Source: a cf. Phormidesmis sp. LEGE 11477 | GTDB lineage: Bacteria; Cyanobacteriota; Cyanobacteriia; Phormidesmidales; Phormidesmidaceae | Length of the DNA: 45,340 nt | Assembly: GCF_015207105.1 (NCBI RefSeq) | Contig: NZ_JADEXO010000043.1 | Coordinates: 1-45,340, forward strand | Direction: 5' to 3' | Shown: positions 9,341-18,518 of the stretch, in pieces | Position numbering within the stretch: position 1 is the first letter of the stretch | How the letters are laid out: each line of letters begins with the position of its first letter | Notes under the pieces: model-generated | Database searches by the model: none | Told to the model about the DNA's origin: nothing | Seen by the model: the letters and a program-made list of their open reading frames with translations, nothing else | Translations under genes and position numbers: made by a program

Positions 9341-10072
9341 ATGAGCCTGCCGCCTGCTCTACCCAACTTACCGCCGGAGTCTTCGAGACCTACGCCTCAT
9401 TCACACACCGTGTTAGTACTCGAAAGCGACGAAACCCTCGCGCATAAAATCAGCGTCGATCTACATGAGGCAGGCTATACGCCAATTGAGGTATACAGCC
9501 TCAGGACAGGGTTAGCCCAAGCGAGAACGGCGATGCCTGCCCTGATTGTGGTAGCTAGACGGCTAAAAGATGAGTCTGGGCTCGAACTGTGTCGGCAGTT
9601 GCGTAATGAGCAAAACCGCGTGCCGATTTTGCTGATGATGACCTACGACGAGCTGAGCGATCGCGTCGCCTGTCTAGAATCTGGCGCAGATGATTATTTT
9701 CTAGCGCCCTATCGCAGCGATGATTTTATTCGCCTTGTCAATACTTATCTAAAGCCAGAGGTTAACAGCAGCGAACAGCTCAGGTTTGCAGATATGGTCT
9801 TGGATGTCAGTCAGCGTCAGGTTGTTCGAGGCAATCGATTGATCGAGCTGACTATGAAGGAATTTGAGCTGCTGAAATATTTGATGGAGCATCCGCGCGA
9901 AGTGCTCACTCGCAAGCAAATTCTAGAGAGCGTGTGGGGCTACGACTTTATTGGCGAGTCGAACGTGATTGAGGTCTACATTCGCTATCTACGGCTCAAG
10001 ATAGATGGCGAAGACGAGAAACGCCTCATTCAAACAGTGCGTGGTGTAGGCTATGTTCTGCGAGAAACCTAA
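9341..10072 (+). CDS. nblR: OmpR-type response regulator with a phosphorylation-deficient receiver, NblR-like
   Basis: An N-terminal receiver (about 22-138) is followed by a winged-helix OmpR/PhoB DNA-binding domain (about 145-242: LTMKEFELLKYLMEHPREVLTR, VIEVYIRYLRLKI, TVRGVGYVLRET). The receiver lacks its chemistry. The acidic pair is Glu28-Ser29, the phosphoacceptor Asp is Ala72 (in LIVVARRLKDESG) and the conserved Lys is Ala122 (LAPYR). Only the Thr at 101 remains. NblR directs phycobilisome degradation under nutrient stress, and the S. elongatus protein is reported to work without phosphorylation. Assignment to NblR rests on this resemblance and on the nadK neighbourhood, so it is tentative. 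A tandem repeat starts at the stop codon. Confidence 0.75.
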   Translation: MSLPPALPNLPPESSRPTPHSHTVLVLESDETLAHKISVDLHEAGYTPIEVYSLRTGLAQARTAMPALIVVARRLKDESGLELCRQLRNEQNRVPILLMMTYDELSDRVACLESGADDYFLAPYRSDDFIRLVNTYLKPEVNSSEQLRFADMVLDVSQRQVVRGNRLIELTMKEFELLKYLMEHPREVLTRKQILESVWGYDFIGESNVIEVYIRYLRLKIDGEDEKRLIQTVRGVGYVLRET

Positions 10073-10145
10073 GAGATCAATCCAAGAGATCAGCCCAAGA
10101 GATCAGCCCAAGAGATCAGCCCAAGAGATCAGCTAAGGGATCAAA
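10068..10145 (+). repeat. 13-bp tandem repeat array downstream of the regulator gene
   Basis: About six units of CCCAAGAGATCAG or near variants run head to tail. The best copies are 10081-10093, 10094-10106, 10107-10119 and 10120-10132, with degenerate ends at 10068-10080 and 10133-10145. The first unit overlaps the regulator's TAA stop codon. Confidence 0.9.
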
Positions 10146-10182
10146 CCCCAGGAATCAATCAATAGAGAGCTAACGAGCTAAC

Positions 10183-10218
10183 AACAGTAGAGAGAGCGCT
10201 AACAGTAGAGAGAGCTAA
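10183..10218 (+). repeat. 18-bp direct repeat upstream of the DUF192 gene
   Basis: Two adjacent units start with AACAGTAGAGAGAG (10183-10196 and 10201-10214). They lie just before the DUF192 start codon at 10225 and right after the 13-bp array, so the whole spacer is made of short repeats. Confidence 0.8.
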
Positions 10219-10224
10219 CCTGGT

Positions 10225-10845
10225 ATGAGTCAAAACGGTATGGGTCAAAACGATAGGCGACGCAATCTTCAGCCGCCTCAGATTTCACTGCAGCTCTATA
10301 CTCGATGGGCTATGCTCATCACCGCATTTGCCTTGTGCCAAACCGTCTTACTTAGCTGTTCTATGCCTGATGAGTCGCCAGATCAGACAGCTAACGAGGT
10401 CTCTAGCTCACCTTCAAGCGAGCAAGTCATCACGCTCAACGGCCCAGGGCAGTTGCTGCCAGTCACTGCACTAGCCCAGATGAAAGGAGAAACTTTCGAG
10501 ATAGAAGTGGCCAAAACTTCTAGCGAGCAGGCTTTGGGACTGATGTTTCGCTCAGCCTTACCCGACAACAGAGGAATGCTCTTCCCCTTTAGCCCACCTA
10601 GGCGGGTGAGCTTTTGGATGAAAGACGTGCCAGTAGCACTGGATATGGTGTTTTTGAGAGAGGGAGAGGTCGTGGCGATCGCGCCTGAAGTTCCCCCCTG
10701 TCCGGCTTTACCCTGCTCTTCGTATGGGCCCGACGACCAGATTGTCGATCAGGTATTAGAACTCCGTAGCGGTCGCGCCGCCGAGATCGATTTGCAAGTG
10801 GGTGATACTGTGTCTATCGAAGCACTGCCAGGCTACAGCCTCTAG
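10225..10845 (+). CDS. DUF192 domain lipoprotein
   Basis: A hydrophobic segment at about 28-43 ends in LLSC (Cys45), a good lipobox, so the mature protein is probably a lipoprotein. Residues from about 85 onward match DUF192: FEIEVAKTSSEQALGLMFRSALPDNRGMLFPF, then VSFWMKDVPVALDMVFLREGEVVAIAPEVPPCPALPC. DUF192 proteins are small exported proteins of unknown function. The 27-residue pre-signal N-terminus is long, and ATG 10240 (MGQNDRRR) is an alternative start. Confidence 0.85.
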   Translation: MSQNGMGQNDRRRNLQPPQISLQLYTRWAMLITAFALCQTVLLSCSMPDESPDQTANEVSSSPSSEQVITLNGPGQLLPVTALAQMKGETFEIEVAKTSSEQALGLMFRSALPDNRGMLFPFSPPRRVSFWMKDVPVALDMVFLREGEVVAIAPEVPPCPALPCSSYGPDDQIVDQVLELRSGRAAEIDLQVGDTVSIEALPGYSL

Positions 10846-11054
10846 CGATATACGACTGCGCTTTTACCGGTTGATCCCCTTATTCCAGAAATAATTATAA
10901 AGAAAGGCTTAAGCAATGCTATAGGAAGAGGTGTTTTATGTTCGATCTACCGTAGGATTACTGAACTAAACAAAAGATCTTTTTTTCTTAACCAAATTTA
11001 GAGATCGAGGAAAAGGGATTAATAAGCCGTAAGTAACCTAGCTTCTACCCATCT

Positions 11055-11243
11055 ATGTCGAGAGATTACACCTCATTAGTGCAGTTCTTGCAAGAAGAAC
11101 TCGCGATTCCTTCTACTTCCATTAGGCAGGCGCTACAGCAGTGCAAGCAAGATTCTGCGCCGCTACCGATGGTGCTGTGGCAGCAGGGCGTATTAACGCT
11201 ACAGCAGTTGGAAAGAATATTTGACTGGATGGAAATGGCGTAG
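11055..11243 (+). CDS. DUF2949 family small protein
   Basis: This 62-residue protein resembles the cyanobacterial DUF2949 family of unknown function. It is predicted to be helical: SLVQFLQEELAIPSTSIRQA, then MVLWQQGVLTLQQLERIFDW. The pattern LLxQxGxLTLxQLxxIFDW is typical. No signal peptide or membrane segment is seen. It converges on uppS. Confidence 0.75.
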   Translation: MSRDYTSLVQFLQEELAIPSTSIRQALQQCKQDSAPLPMVLWQQGVLTLQQLERIFDWMEMA

Positions 11244-11298
11244 AGCTATAGCGAAGCGCGGATGATAATTGGCTTTTGAGGACAGTTGACTTTCAAGG

Positions 11299-12051
11299 CT
11301 AGTTGACTTTGCCAAAGCGGCGATCGCGCTGCTGAAACGCCTTCATGGCCTGATGAAATTCCGCTGTGTCGAAATCAGGCCATAGCGTATCAGTAATGTA
11401 GAACTCTGAATAGGCGAGCTGCCACAGCAAAAAGTTACTGATACGCATCTCGCCACTGGTGCGAATCAGCAAATCAGGGTCGCTAATGCCAGAAGTATAC
11501 AAATGACGGCTAAAAAGCGACTCGTCTATGTCTTCTGGACTGAGATGTCCCTGTTTTACCTGGGCTGCGATCGCCCGACAAGCCTGCAAAATTTCCTGTC
11601 TGCCCCCATAGTTTGTCGCTACCGAAAAGCGAATGCCGTGATTTTCTCTAGTGAGCATCACCGCCCGATCGATCTCCTTCTGGAGGGTTTCAGGCAGCGC
11701 TAGCAAATCACCCACAAACTCAATGCGGACATTTTCCTCCATCATTTCCTTCAGCTCTTGACGCAGCACTCGCTCAAATAGCGTCATCAAAAAATCAACT
11801 TCCTTAGTAGGGCGTCCCCAGTTCTCTGTAGAAAATGCATAGGCCGTCAGCGCCTCCACGCCCCAGTCACGGCAGCAGCGCAGCAGCTTCTTTAGCGTAT
11901 CAACCCCTTTTCGATGGCCCATAATCCTAGGCAGCCCTCTGCTTTTTGCCCAGCGACCGTTGCCATCCATAATCACCGCCACATGGGCAGGCATCCGGCC
12001 CTGCTCTAGGTCTGCGGGCAACCGTGAAGAATCCAAGGCTTTAGCCGTCAT
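11299..12051 (-). CDS. uppS: Isoprenyl transferase (undecaprenyl diphosphate synthase)
   Basis: A cis-prenyltransferase that builds the polyprenyl diphosphate carrier used for peptidoglycan and surface glycans. The active-site motif [14 protein letters not shown] places the catalytic Asp at 29, followed by [10 protein letters not shown]. The C-terminal signature is [30 protein letters not shown]. Its 250 residues are standard. The start codon overlaps the cdaA end by 4 bp, so the two are translationally coupled. Confidence 0.96.
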   Translation of the reverse strand: MTAKALDSSRLPADLEQGRMPAHVAVIMDGNGRWAKSRGLPRIMGHRKGVDTLKKLLRCCRDWGVEALTAYAFSTENWGRPTKEVDFLMTLFERVLRQELKEMMEENVRIEFVGDLLALPETLQKEIDRAVMLTRENHGIRFSVATNYGGRQEILQACRAIAAQVKQGHLSPEDIDESLFSRHLYTSGISDPDLLIRTSGEMRISNFLLWQLAYSEFYITDTLWPDFDTAEFHQAMKAFQQRDRRFGKVN

Positions 12052-12944
12052 TTCTTTTCCTGAGTGGGGCTTGGCAGTTTTCGCTCAGGCTTACGTTTGA
12101 GCTTGCGCCCGATCGCATTCAAAAAGCGGAGACCTTTGATACTCAACCGTTTGCCAAGGCTGCGAAGCTGCGGTGCAACCGTATCGGCATCCGCTGAAGG
12201 CGAAAACCTTTCTGTTAACAATTCTTTCAGTTTACTGCTGGTCAGGGGACGATTGAGCGTTCCTTTTTCAGCAACTGAAATGGATCCGGTTTCTTCAGAA
12301 ACCACTACACACAAGCACTGCTCTACCCGCTCAGTAATGCCCATCGCTGCTCGGTGGCGAGTGCCTAGCTGCCTGGAAGCATCTCGTTCAGAAATCGGTA
12401 AAATAACGCCTGCTGCCAGTATCCGCGAGCCGCGAATCAAGACAGCTCCATCGTGTAGCAGCGTCGTTGTCTGAAAGATAGTTTGCAGTAGCTCTCTAGA
12501 AAGTTCAGCGTTAAGTCTGACCCCTGGCACCGAAAAATCACTTTCTTCGATCGGTTCGTCAGTTTCTAGAATCATCAACGCCCCCGTGCGGTTCTGAGAA
12601 AGTCCCTTGACTGCTTCTACTAGCTCATCAATCACACTGTTCGCGGTAGAAAGATGACCTTCTTGTCCGGTAAAAAGCTGAGCAAATTCGCCTTTGCCGA
12701 TAGACTCTAGCAGCCGCCGAAAATCAGCGACTAACATCACCGCTAGCGAAACAGAGGCCCCTAGCAAAATCTTGTCCATCAAAAAGCTCAGCACCCTTAG
12801 CCCCACCACTCTGCTGAGTAGCGTGGCTGCCATTAGAAGCATTAGCCCTTGTACCATCCACATCGTGCGGCGATCGCGAATCACCGACAGCACCGTGTAG
12901 ACCAGCACAAAGACTAAAACAATATCAATGAGGGTGATATACAA
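12048..12944 (-). CDS. cdaA: Diadenylate cyclase CdaA (c-di-AMP synthase)
   Basis: The protein condenses two ATP into c-di-AMP, a signal for potassium and osmotic control. Three N-terminal membrane helices (about 4-22, 28-46 and 50-76) precede the DAC domain. The catalytic motifs are [10 protein letters not shown] (Asp-Gly-Ala at 165-167) and GTRHRAAMG (Arg-His-Arg at 196-198). The C-terminus is basic. It lies 59 bp downstream of lysA and overlaps uppS, forming a probable lysA-cdaA-uppS operon. Confidence 0.95.
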   Translation of the reverse strand: MYITLIDIVLVFVLVYTVLSVIRDRRTMWMVQGLMLLMAATLLSRVVGLRVLSFLMDKILLGASVSLAVMLVADFRRLLESIGKGEFAQLFTGQEGHLSTANSVIDELVEAVKGLSQNRTGALMILETDEPIEESDFSVPGVRLNAELSRELLQTIFQTTTLLHDGAVLIRGSRILAAGVILPISERDASRQLGTRHRAAMGITERVEQCLCVVVSEETGSISVAEKGTLNRPLTSSKLKELLTERFSPSADADTVAPQLRSLGKRLSIKGLRFLNAIGRKLKRKPERKLPSPTQEKK

Positions 12945-13003
12945 GAGTCAGACCGAGTTCACCGGGTTGCTGTTCAATCCTCGTATACTACTGTGTGAAG
13001 GGA

Positions 13004-14452
13004 TTACTGTGCGGTGGGGTTAGACGCGGTGGGGTTAAGCGCAGCAGGCTTGAGCGCATCTGGCAAACAGTCATGGCTCATCAGATCCGTGTACGTTTCC
13101 CGGCGCAAGATCAGGTCTGCTCTACCCTGATTAACCATCACAGCCGCCGGACGAGGAACCCGGTTGTAGTTAGACGACATGCTGTAGTTGTAAGCGCCCG
13201 TTGCTGGCACTACTAGAATGTCACCCGATTCGAGCGGGGGCAGGCTAGCTGAGTGAATGACCACATCCCCAGATTCACAGTGCTTCCCTGCTAGCGTAAC
13301 TGTTTCACTCAAAGGTGCGGACATTTTACTAGCTGCTAGAACACGATACACCGACTGGTAGGTAATCGGTCGGGGATTATCAGACATGCCGCCATCAACG
13401 GAAACATAGCTGCGGATACCTGGGACGCTCTTCTGTCCGCCCACTGTATAGGCAGTCACACAGGCCGATCCGATTAGCGATCGCCCCGGCTCACACAGCA
13501 GTTTAGGATAGGGCAGGCCGCTAGCCTCGCAGGCCGCTACCATCCCTTGACAAACGGTTTGAGCCCATTCATCAATGCTAGGGGGATCGTCAGACTCTGT
13601 GTAGCGAATACCCAACCCGCCGCCGATATCGATTTCTTCGATTGAAAGGCCGTATCGACTAGCGCTCTGAAACCAGCGCATCATCACCTCAGCCAAATCA
13701 CGATGCGGCTGCAGCTCAAAGATCTGTGAGCCAATATGAGCATGTAAACCAATGCAGCTGATGTGCTCAGTTTTATTGGCGATAAACTCAAAAACTTCTT
13801 CTAGCTGATCGGGATCAAAGCCGAACTTGCTGTCAATATGACCAGTCTGAATATACTCGTGGGTGTGGCACTCAATGCCCGGAGTCAGGCGCAGCAGAAT
13901 TGTGGCCGTTTTCTGAGCGTTTTTAGCGATTTGGTCAAGCGTTTTTAGCTCGTGCCAGTTATCGACCACAATACGAGCATCAGCGCTTAGCCCGAGCTGA
14001 AGTTCTTCTGTGGATTTGTTGTTGCCGTGAAAGTAGAGCATTTTGCCAGTAGCTCCAGCGGCGATCGCAGTGCTGATTTCTCCACCAGAGACGACATCTA
14101 TAGCAATACCTTCTTGGGCCATAAGCGCACACACCGCTAAGCAGTTCCAGGCTTTGGATGCATAGACGATCAAGGACTCGCCAGGATAGTGCGTCCCAAA
14201 AGATTGTTTGTACTGATCGCAGGCCGTCCGCAGTGTCTGCTCATCTAATATATAGAGAGGCGAGCCAAATTCTTCGAGCAGCTCTACGACATCACAACTG
14301 CCGACCGTCAGATGGTCCTTGTCATTCACCGTTGCAGTTAGGGGTAACAGGGTTTGATTGGGCGACGTATCATCAGAAACCTCTGTCAGATATTGCCGGC
14401 TAGAAGCAGGAAGGCTTGAAGGAGTAGGGGCTGCTGAAATCGTGGAGACCAT
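13004..14452 (-). CDS. lysA: Diaminopimelate decarboxylase
   Basis: This PLP enzyme makes L-lysine from meso-diaminopimelate. The PLP lysine is Lys100 in VYASKAWNCLAV. Other family motifs are HIGSQIF, IDIGGGLGIRY, LLCEPGRSLIG and HCESGDVV. The 482 residues include an N-terminal extension of about 50 residues before the barrel, a common feature in cyanobacteria, and a short C-terminal tail of repeated Ala-Leu-Asn-Pro-Thr type (ALKPAALNPTASNPTAQ). It is the first gene of the lysA-cdaA-uppS cluster. Confidence 0.96.
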   Translation of the reverse strand: MVSTISAAPTPSSLPASSRQYLTEVSDDTSPNQTLLPLTATVNDKDHLTVGSCDVVELLEEFGSPLYILDEQTLRTACDQYKQSFGTHYPGESLIVYASKAWNCLAVCALMAQEGIAIDVVSGGEISTAIAAGATGKMLYFHGNNKSTEELQLGLSADARIVVDNWHELKTLDQIAKNAQKTATILLRLTPGIECHTHEYIQTGHIDSKFGFDPDQLEEVFEFIANKTEHISCIGLHAHIGSQIFELQPHRDLAEVMMRWFQSASRYGLSIEEIDIGGGLGIRYTESDDPPSIDEWAQTVCQGMVAACEASGLPYPKLLCEPGRSLIGSACVTAYTVGGQKSVPGIRSYVSVDGGMSDNPRPITYQSVYRVLAASKMSAPLSETVTLAGKHCESGDVVIHSASLPPLESGDILVVPATGAYNYSMSSNYNRVPRPAAVMVNQGRADLILRRETYTDLMSHDCLPDALKPAALNPTASNPTAQ

Positions 14453-14634
14453 GGGAGAGGAAGAAGAAGGGTTTAAAGACTATTTAATCAGTGTACAGTT
14501 GGCAGCTAGGTAGATAAACACTGTTTTAGAAAGGGCAGTTAACGGTAGCGTCGATATTGCTTTGCCGTTACTCTATCGCCATCGCTCTATAGCCTCTAGC
14601 TTTATGCCTTCAGCTCTTATGCTTCTAGTTCTAG

Positions 14635-15438
14635 GTGATGGACATGATCGCGGATGACGGCTGCACTTCTCTTCGCTCGGGGCCACAGTCGGCGGCTGTC
14701 TTGGGATGTCTGCCTATGGTGACAGCAGACATCCCAGCCGTGCTCACACTAGACCAGCGATGTCTTGGAGGACTATGGACCCGCTCAGGATATGAGCGTG
14801 AGCTAGATAGTGAGCATAGCGACTTGTTGGTGATCCTAAAATCAAACAGCCTAGAACTGCTCAACTGCCGACTGACCCAAGCGTCTACTCAGCTAGGAGC
14901 CGCGACGAATTCTGACGGCGATCGCAATCCTATCAATAGGAATGCTCGATTTACTGCCAATACTCAAATCGACTCTGGTGCTCCAAGTAAGCCTAGCCCT
15001 ATCAGGAGAGAGCAGAAAATAGAGCTTCTAGGCGTAGGCTGTCTGTGGGCAATTCTAGAAGAAGCGCATATTACGACGCTGGCCATCGATCCAAGCTATC
15101 AAGGAGAAAGACTAGGTCTGTGGCTGCTGTCCCATCTACTACAAAAGGCATGCGATCGCAGCTTGACCCATGCCACCCTAGAAGTGCGCGCCTCAAACCA
15201 CCCAGCCCTATCGCTCTATCAAAAGTTTGGCTTTGAAGAAGCAGGCCGCCGAAAACGCTATTACGCCGACGGAGAAGATGCTCGAATTCTGTGGCGAAGT
15301 GGACTACAGAGCGCGGACTGCATAGCTCAGATAAATCGTCATCAAACGCAATCAATGAGACAGCTAAAACAGAAACAAAACTACCGCTTCTATCCTGAGG
15401 ATCTTCACCTGATCCAAAGTCTAGAACAGAAGGTTTAA
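14635..15438 (+). CDS. rimI: RimI-type N-acetyltransferase with an internal insertion
   Basis: A GNAT enzyme of the ribosomal-protein-S18-alanine acetyltransferase group. The N-terminal half has ADIPAVLTLDQRCLGGLWTR near 31-50. The acetyl-CoA site is TTLAIDPSYQGERLGLWLL near 147-165, and the end of the fold is NHPALSLYQKFGFEEAGRR. The two halves are separated by about 55 hydrophilic residues (about 72-128) that are not part of a standard GNAT. At 267 residues it is well above the roughly 150 of E. coli RimI. Starts at GTG 14635 or ATG 14638 are both possible. Confidence 0.85.
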   Translation: MMDMIADDGCTSLRSGPQSAAVLGCLPMVTADIPAVLTLDQRCLGGLWTRSGYERELDSEHSDLLVILKSNSLELLNCRLTQASTQLGAATNSDGDRNPINRNARFTANTQIDSGAPSKPSPIRREQKIELLGVGCLWAILEEAHITTLAIDPSYQGERLGLWLLSHLLQKACDRSLTHATLEVRASNHPALSLYQKFGFEEAGRRKRYYADGEDARILWRSGLQSADCIAQINRHQTQSMRQLKQKQNYRFYPEDLHLIQSLEQKV

Positions 15439-15524
15439 ACGAGATGGCCCAAATGAGGCTTGGATATAGATATCAATAGGTAAAACTTACTAGATAGATT
15501 CAACAACCCTTATCAATATCTGCT

Positions 15525-15550
15525 AGCAGAAATGTCAAATATTTTCTGCT
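15525..15550 (+). terminator. Possible weak terminator after rimI
   Basis: An 8-bp stem, AGCAGAAA (15525-15532) with TTTCTGCT (15543-15550), has a 10-nt loop and is followed by a T-rich but interrupted tract. It lies between rimI and clpC. The weak stem and broken T run make this uncertain. Confidence 0.35.
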
Positions 15551-15640
15551 TCTTTCGCATCTTTATGGTTAGTTATTAGGTGCTTTTACCGTTAAGTTTT
15601 GAAAACTCCTATTTTCCTTTCAAAAAAAGGATCTTTTTTG

Positions 15641-15646
15641 TATAGA
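15641..15646 (+). promoter_or_regulatory. Candidate -10 box for clpC
   Basis: TATAGA at 15641-15646 lies about 86 bp upstream of the clpC start in an AT-rich 290-bp spacer. No good -35 box is present at 16-18 bp, so this is only a candidate. Confidence 0.3.
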
Positions 15647-15731
15647 AGTAGTGAACACCGCCCTCTCTCTACGAAATTTTGCTGTGCTAGAATCTCCATA
15701 ACCAGCCCGTAGCAGGTGATGGAAAACCGCC

Positions 15732-18212
15732 ATGTTTGAACGCTTTACAGAAAAGGCCATTAAGGTCATCATGCTCGCTCAAGAAGAGGCCCGTCGCCTC
15801 GGCCACAACTTTGTGGGTACTGAGCAAATACTTTTGGGACTCATCGGCGAAGGAACCGGTGTGGCCGCAAAAGTTCTTAAATCCATGGGGGTTAATCTCA
15901 AAGACGCTCGCATCGAAGTCGAAAAAATTATTGGTCGCGGCTCTGGATTTGTTGCGGTTGAAATTCCGTTTACGCCCAGAGCCAAGCGCGTGCTTGAGCT
16001 ATCGCTTGAGGAAGCTAGACAGCTTGGTCACAACTACATTGGCACAGAGCACTTATTGCTTGGACTCATCCGCGAAGGCGAAGGCGTTGCGGCTCGCGTT
16101 TTAGAGAACTTGGGCGTCGATCTTTCTAAGGTTCGTACTCAGGTGATTCGGATGCTAGGCGAAACCGCCGAGGTCTCTGGAAGCAGCGGCAGTCAGGGTA
16201 GAACTAAAACACCTACGCTCGATGAGTTTGGCGCAAACCTGACCCAGATGGCAGCAGATGGCAAGCTCGATCCAGTGGTGGGTCGTCAGAAAGAAATCGA
16301 GCGCGTGATCCAGATTTTGGGACGCAGAACCAAAAACAATCCGGTATTGATTGGTGAGCCAGGTGTGGGTAAAACCGCAATCGCAGAAGGACTTGCTCAG
16401 CGTATCGGCAACAATGATATTCCAGATATCTTAGAAGACAAGCGCGTCGTCACGCTTGATATCGGCCTGCTCGTAGCCGGTACTAAGTACCGAGGTGAGT
16501 TTGAAGAAAGACTCAAGAAGATTATGGAAGAGATTCGCGCCGCTGCGAATGTGATTCTAGTGATCGATGAAGTTCATACGCTGATTGGTGCGGGCGCGGC
16601 AGAAGGCGCAATCGATGCGGCTAATATTCTTAAGCCAGCCCTGGCCAGGGGCGAACTGCAGTGTATTGGTGCTACCACGCTAGATGAGTATCGCAAGCAC
16701 ATCGAACGGGATGCCGCGTTAGAGCGGCGCTTTCAGCCAGTAATGGTGGGCGAGCCTAGCGTCGATGAGACCATTGAGATCTTGCATGGTTTGCGTGATC
16801 GCTATGAGCAGCACCACAAGCTCAAGATTCTAGACGAAGCGCTAGATGCTGCGGCTAAGCTTTCCGATCGCTATATCTCCGACCGCTATTTGCCAGACAA
16901 AGCCATTGATTTGATCGATGAAGCGGGCTCCCGCGTTCGTCTGTTGAACTCGCAGCTACCGCCAGCGGCAAAGGAGCTAGATAAAGAGCTGCGTCAGGTG
17001 CTCAAAGACAAAGATAACGCGGTTCGCTCTCAGGACTTTGATAAGGCTGGGGAACTGCGCGATCGCGAGATGGAAATCAAAACCGAGATTCGCACCATCG
17101 CCCAAACGAAGAAGGAAGAAGACGCCGAAGAGGCCAAGGCAGACTCGCCGAAAGTCACCGAAGAGGATATCGCTCACATTGTGGCATCTTGGACGGGCGT
17201 ACCCGTGAACAAGCTGACCGAGAGTGAATCTGAAAAACTGCTGCACATGGAAGACGTTCTGCACCAGCGTTTGATCGGCCAAGACGAAGCAGTTAGAGCC
17301 ATCTCTCGGGCTATTCGCCGCGCTCGCGTTGGGCTGAAGAGTCCAGACCGTCCGATTGCCAGCTTTGTCTTCTCTGGCCCAACTGGAGTAGGTAAAACTG
17401 AGCTAGCAAAATCGTTAGCTACTTACTTCTTTGGCGCAGAAGAGGCAATGATTCGCCTTGATATGTCTGAGTTTATGGAACGCCACACCGTTTCTAAGCT
17501 AATCGGTTCGCCACCGGGCTACGTTGGCTACAACGAAGGCGGTCAGCTTACCGAAGCCGTTCGTCGTCGTCCCTACACCGTGGTTCTTTTTGACGAGATC
17601 GAAAAAGCGCACCCAGATGTCTTTAACATGCTGCTGCAAATCCTAGAAGACGGTCGATTGACCGATGCCAAAGGTCGCACAGTAGACTTCAAGAACACGC
17701 TATTGATCTTAACTAGCAATATCGGTTCTAAAGTCATTGAAAAAGGTGGCGGCGGTCTTGGTTTCGAGCTAGAAGCCGATCAGGCCGAATCTCAGTACAA
17801 TCGGATTCGCTCTTTGGTCAACGAAGAGCTGAAGCAGTACTTCCGGCCTGAATTCTTAAATCGCCTAGATGAGATTATCGTCTTCCGTCAGTTGACCAAA
17901 GACGAAGTCAAAGAGATCTCCGTCATCTTGCTCAAAGAAGTGTTCGGTCGATTAGAAGAACAGGGCATCACCTTGGAGGTGACCGACAATTTCAAAGACA
18001 GGCTGGTAGAGGAAGGCTACAACCCTAGCTACGGGGCAAGGCCATTGCGTCGGGCCATTATGAGACTGTTAGAAGATAGTCTGGCAGAAGAGATTCTGTC
18101 TGGACGCATTCAAGATGGTGATACTGCTGTGGTTGATGTCGGAGAAGACGGCAAGATTGTGGTCAATTCTTCTAAGACAGAGACTCGCGAGCTGATCTCT
18201 GCGGCTGACTAA
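15732..18212 (+). CDS. clpC: ClpC, HSP100 AAA+ chaperone of the Clp protease
   Basis: ClpC unfolds substrates for ClpP and, in cyanobacteria, is usually essential. Two Clp-N repeats occupy about 1-143 ([19 protein letters not shown] and [19 protein letters not shown]). The first AAA+ module has Walker [10 protein letters not shown] at 208-216 and Walker [14 protein letters not shown]-type segment near 435-450 ([14 protein letters not shown]) follows. The second module has GPTGVGKTE near 552 and [13 protein letters not shown], and the C-terminal D2 small domain ends at residue 826. Full length and intact. A strong terminator follows. Confidence 0.98.
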   Translation: MFERFTEKAIKVIMLAQEEARRLGHNFVGTEQILLGLIGEGTGVAAKVLKSMGVNLKDARIEVEKIIGRGSGFVAVEIPFTPRAKRVLELSLEEARQLGHNYIGTEHLLLGLIREGEGVAARVLENLGVDLSKVRTQVIRMLGETAEVSGSSGSQGRTKTPTLDEFGANLTQMAADGKLDPVVGRQKEIERVIQILGRRTKNNPVLIGEPGVGKTAIAEGLAQRIGNNDIPDILEDKRVVTLDIGLLVAGTKYRGEFEERLKKIMEEIRAAANVILVIDEVHTLIGAGAAEGAIDAANILKPALARGELQCIGATTLDEYRKHIERDAALERRFQPVMVGEPSVDETIEILHGLRDRYEQHHKLKILDEALDAAAKLSDRYISDRYLPDKAIDLIDEAGSRVRLLNSQLPPAAKELDKELRQVLKDKDNAVRSQDFDKAGELRDREMEIKTEIRTIAQTKKEEDAEEAKADSPKVTEEDIAHIVASWTGVPVNKLTESESEKLLHMEDVLHQRLIGQDEAVRAISRAIRRARVGLKSPDRPIASFVFSGPTGVGKTELAKSLATYFFGAEEAMIRLDMSEFMERHTVSKLIGSPPGYVGYNEGGQLTEAVRRRPYTVVLFDEIEKAHPDVFNMLLQILEDGRLTDAKGRTVDFKNTLLILTSNIGSKVIEKGGGGLGFELEADQAESQYNRIRSLVNEELKQYFRPEFLNRLDEIIVFRQLTKDEVKEISVILLKEVFGRLEEQGITLEVTDNFKDRLVEEGYNPSYGARPLRRAIMRLLEDSLAEEILSGRIQDGDTAVVDVGEDGKIVVNSSKTETRELISAAD

Positions 18213-18243
18213 GGTCGTCTGATAGCGAGTTTAGAGGGTATAG

Positions 18244-18277
18244 GGGGACTGAAAAATTTATTTCAGTCCCCTTTTTT
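18244..18277 (+). terminator. Rho-independent terminator of clpC
   Basis: The 11-bp stem GGGGACTGAAA (18244-18254) with TTTCAGTCCCC (18261-18271) has a 6-nt loop and is followed by six T. It sits 32 bp after the clpC stop. The rest of the 306-bp spacer up to 18518 shows nothing else I can name. Confidence 0.92.
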
Positions 18278-18506
18278 AGGTAAAGATTCTAGACTGACGG
18301 CTCGAAGATATAGCGAGCTACTGTAAGGAAACGGCAGTTGAGGACTGAGATTTGAGTTAGGTAATTATTTTGAGCCTTTTCAAGAAGTTTTGTAAATAGA
18401 CGTAACGCTGTCTTGCGCTCCTCAGCAACCAAAATCAATAATTAGAAAGAGCCCGAGAGCGATGACTTACTTTGCGGCTTGGCTAAGGAATTTTTAAGAC
18501 GTAAAT

Positions 18507-18513
18507 GGTGGAG
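18507..18513 (+). promoter_or_regulatory. Ribosome binding site of the Ala/Lys-rich protein gene
   Basis: GGTGGAG at 18507-18513 ends 5 nt before ATG 18519 and supports that start. Confidence 0.6.
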
Positions 18514-18518
18514 TTGCC

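Noticed and set aside
10068-10145. Possible CRISPR array in the 13-bp repeats
   Set aside because: The units are contiguous, much shorter than CRISPR repeats, without unique spacers, and no cas gene is near.
10972-10984. AAAAGATCTTTT palindrome upstream of DUF2949
   Set aside because: Too short and AT-rich to be called an operator, and no second copy or regulator is known.
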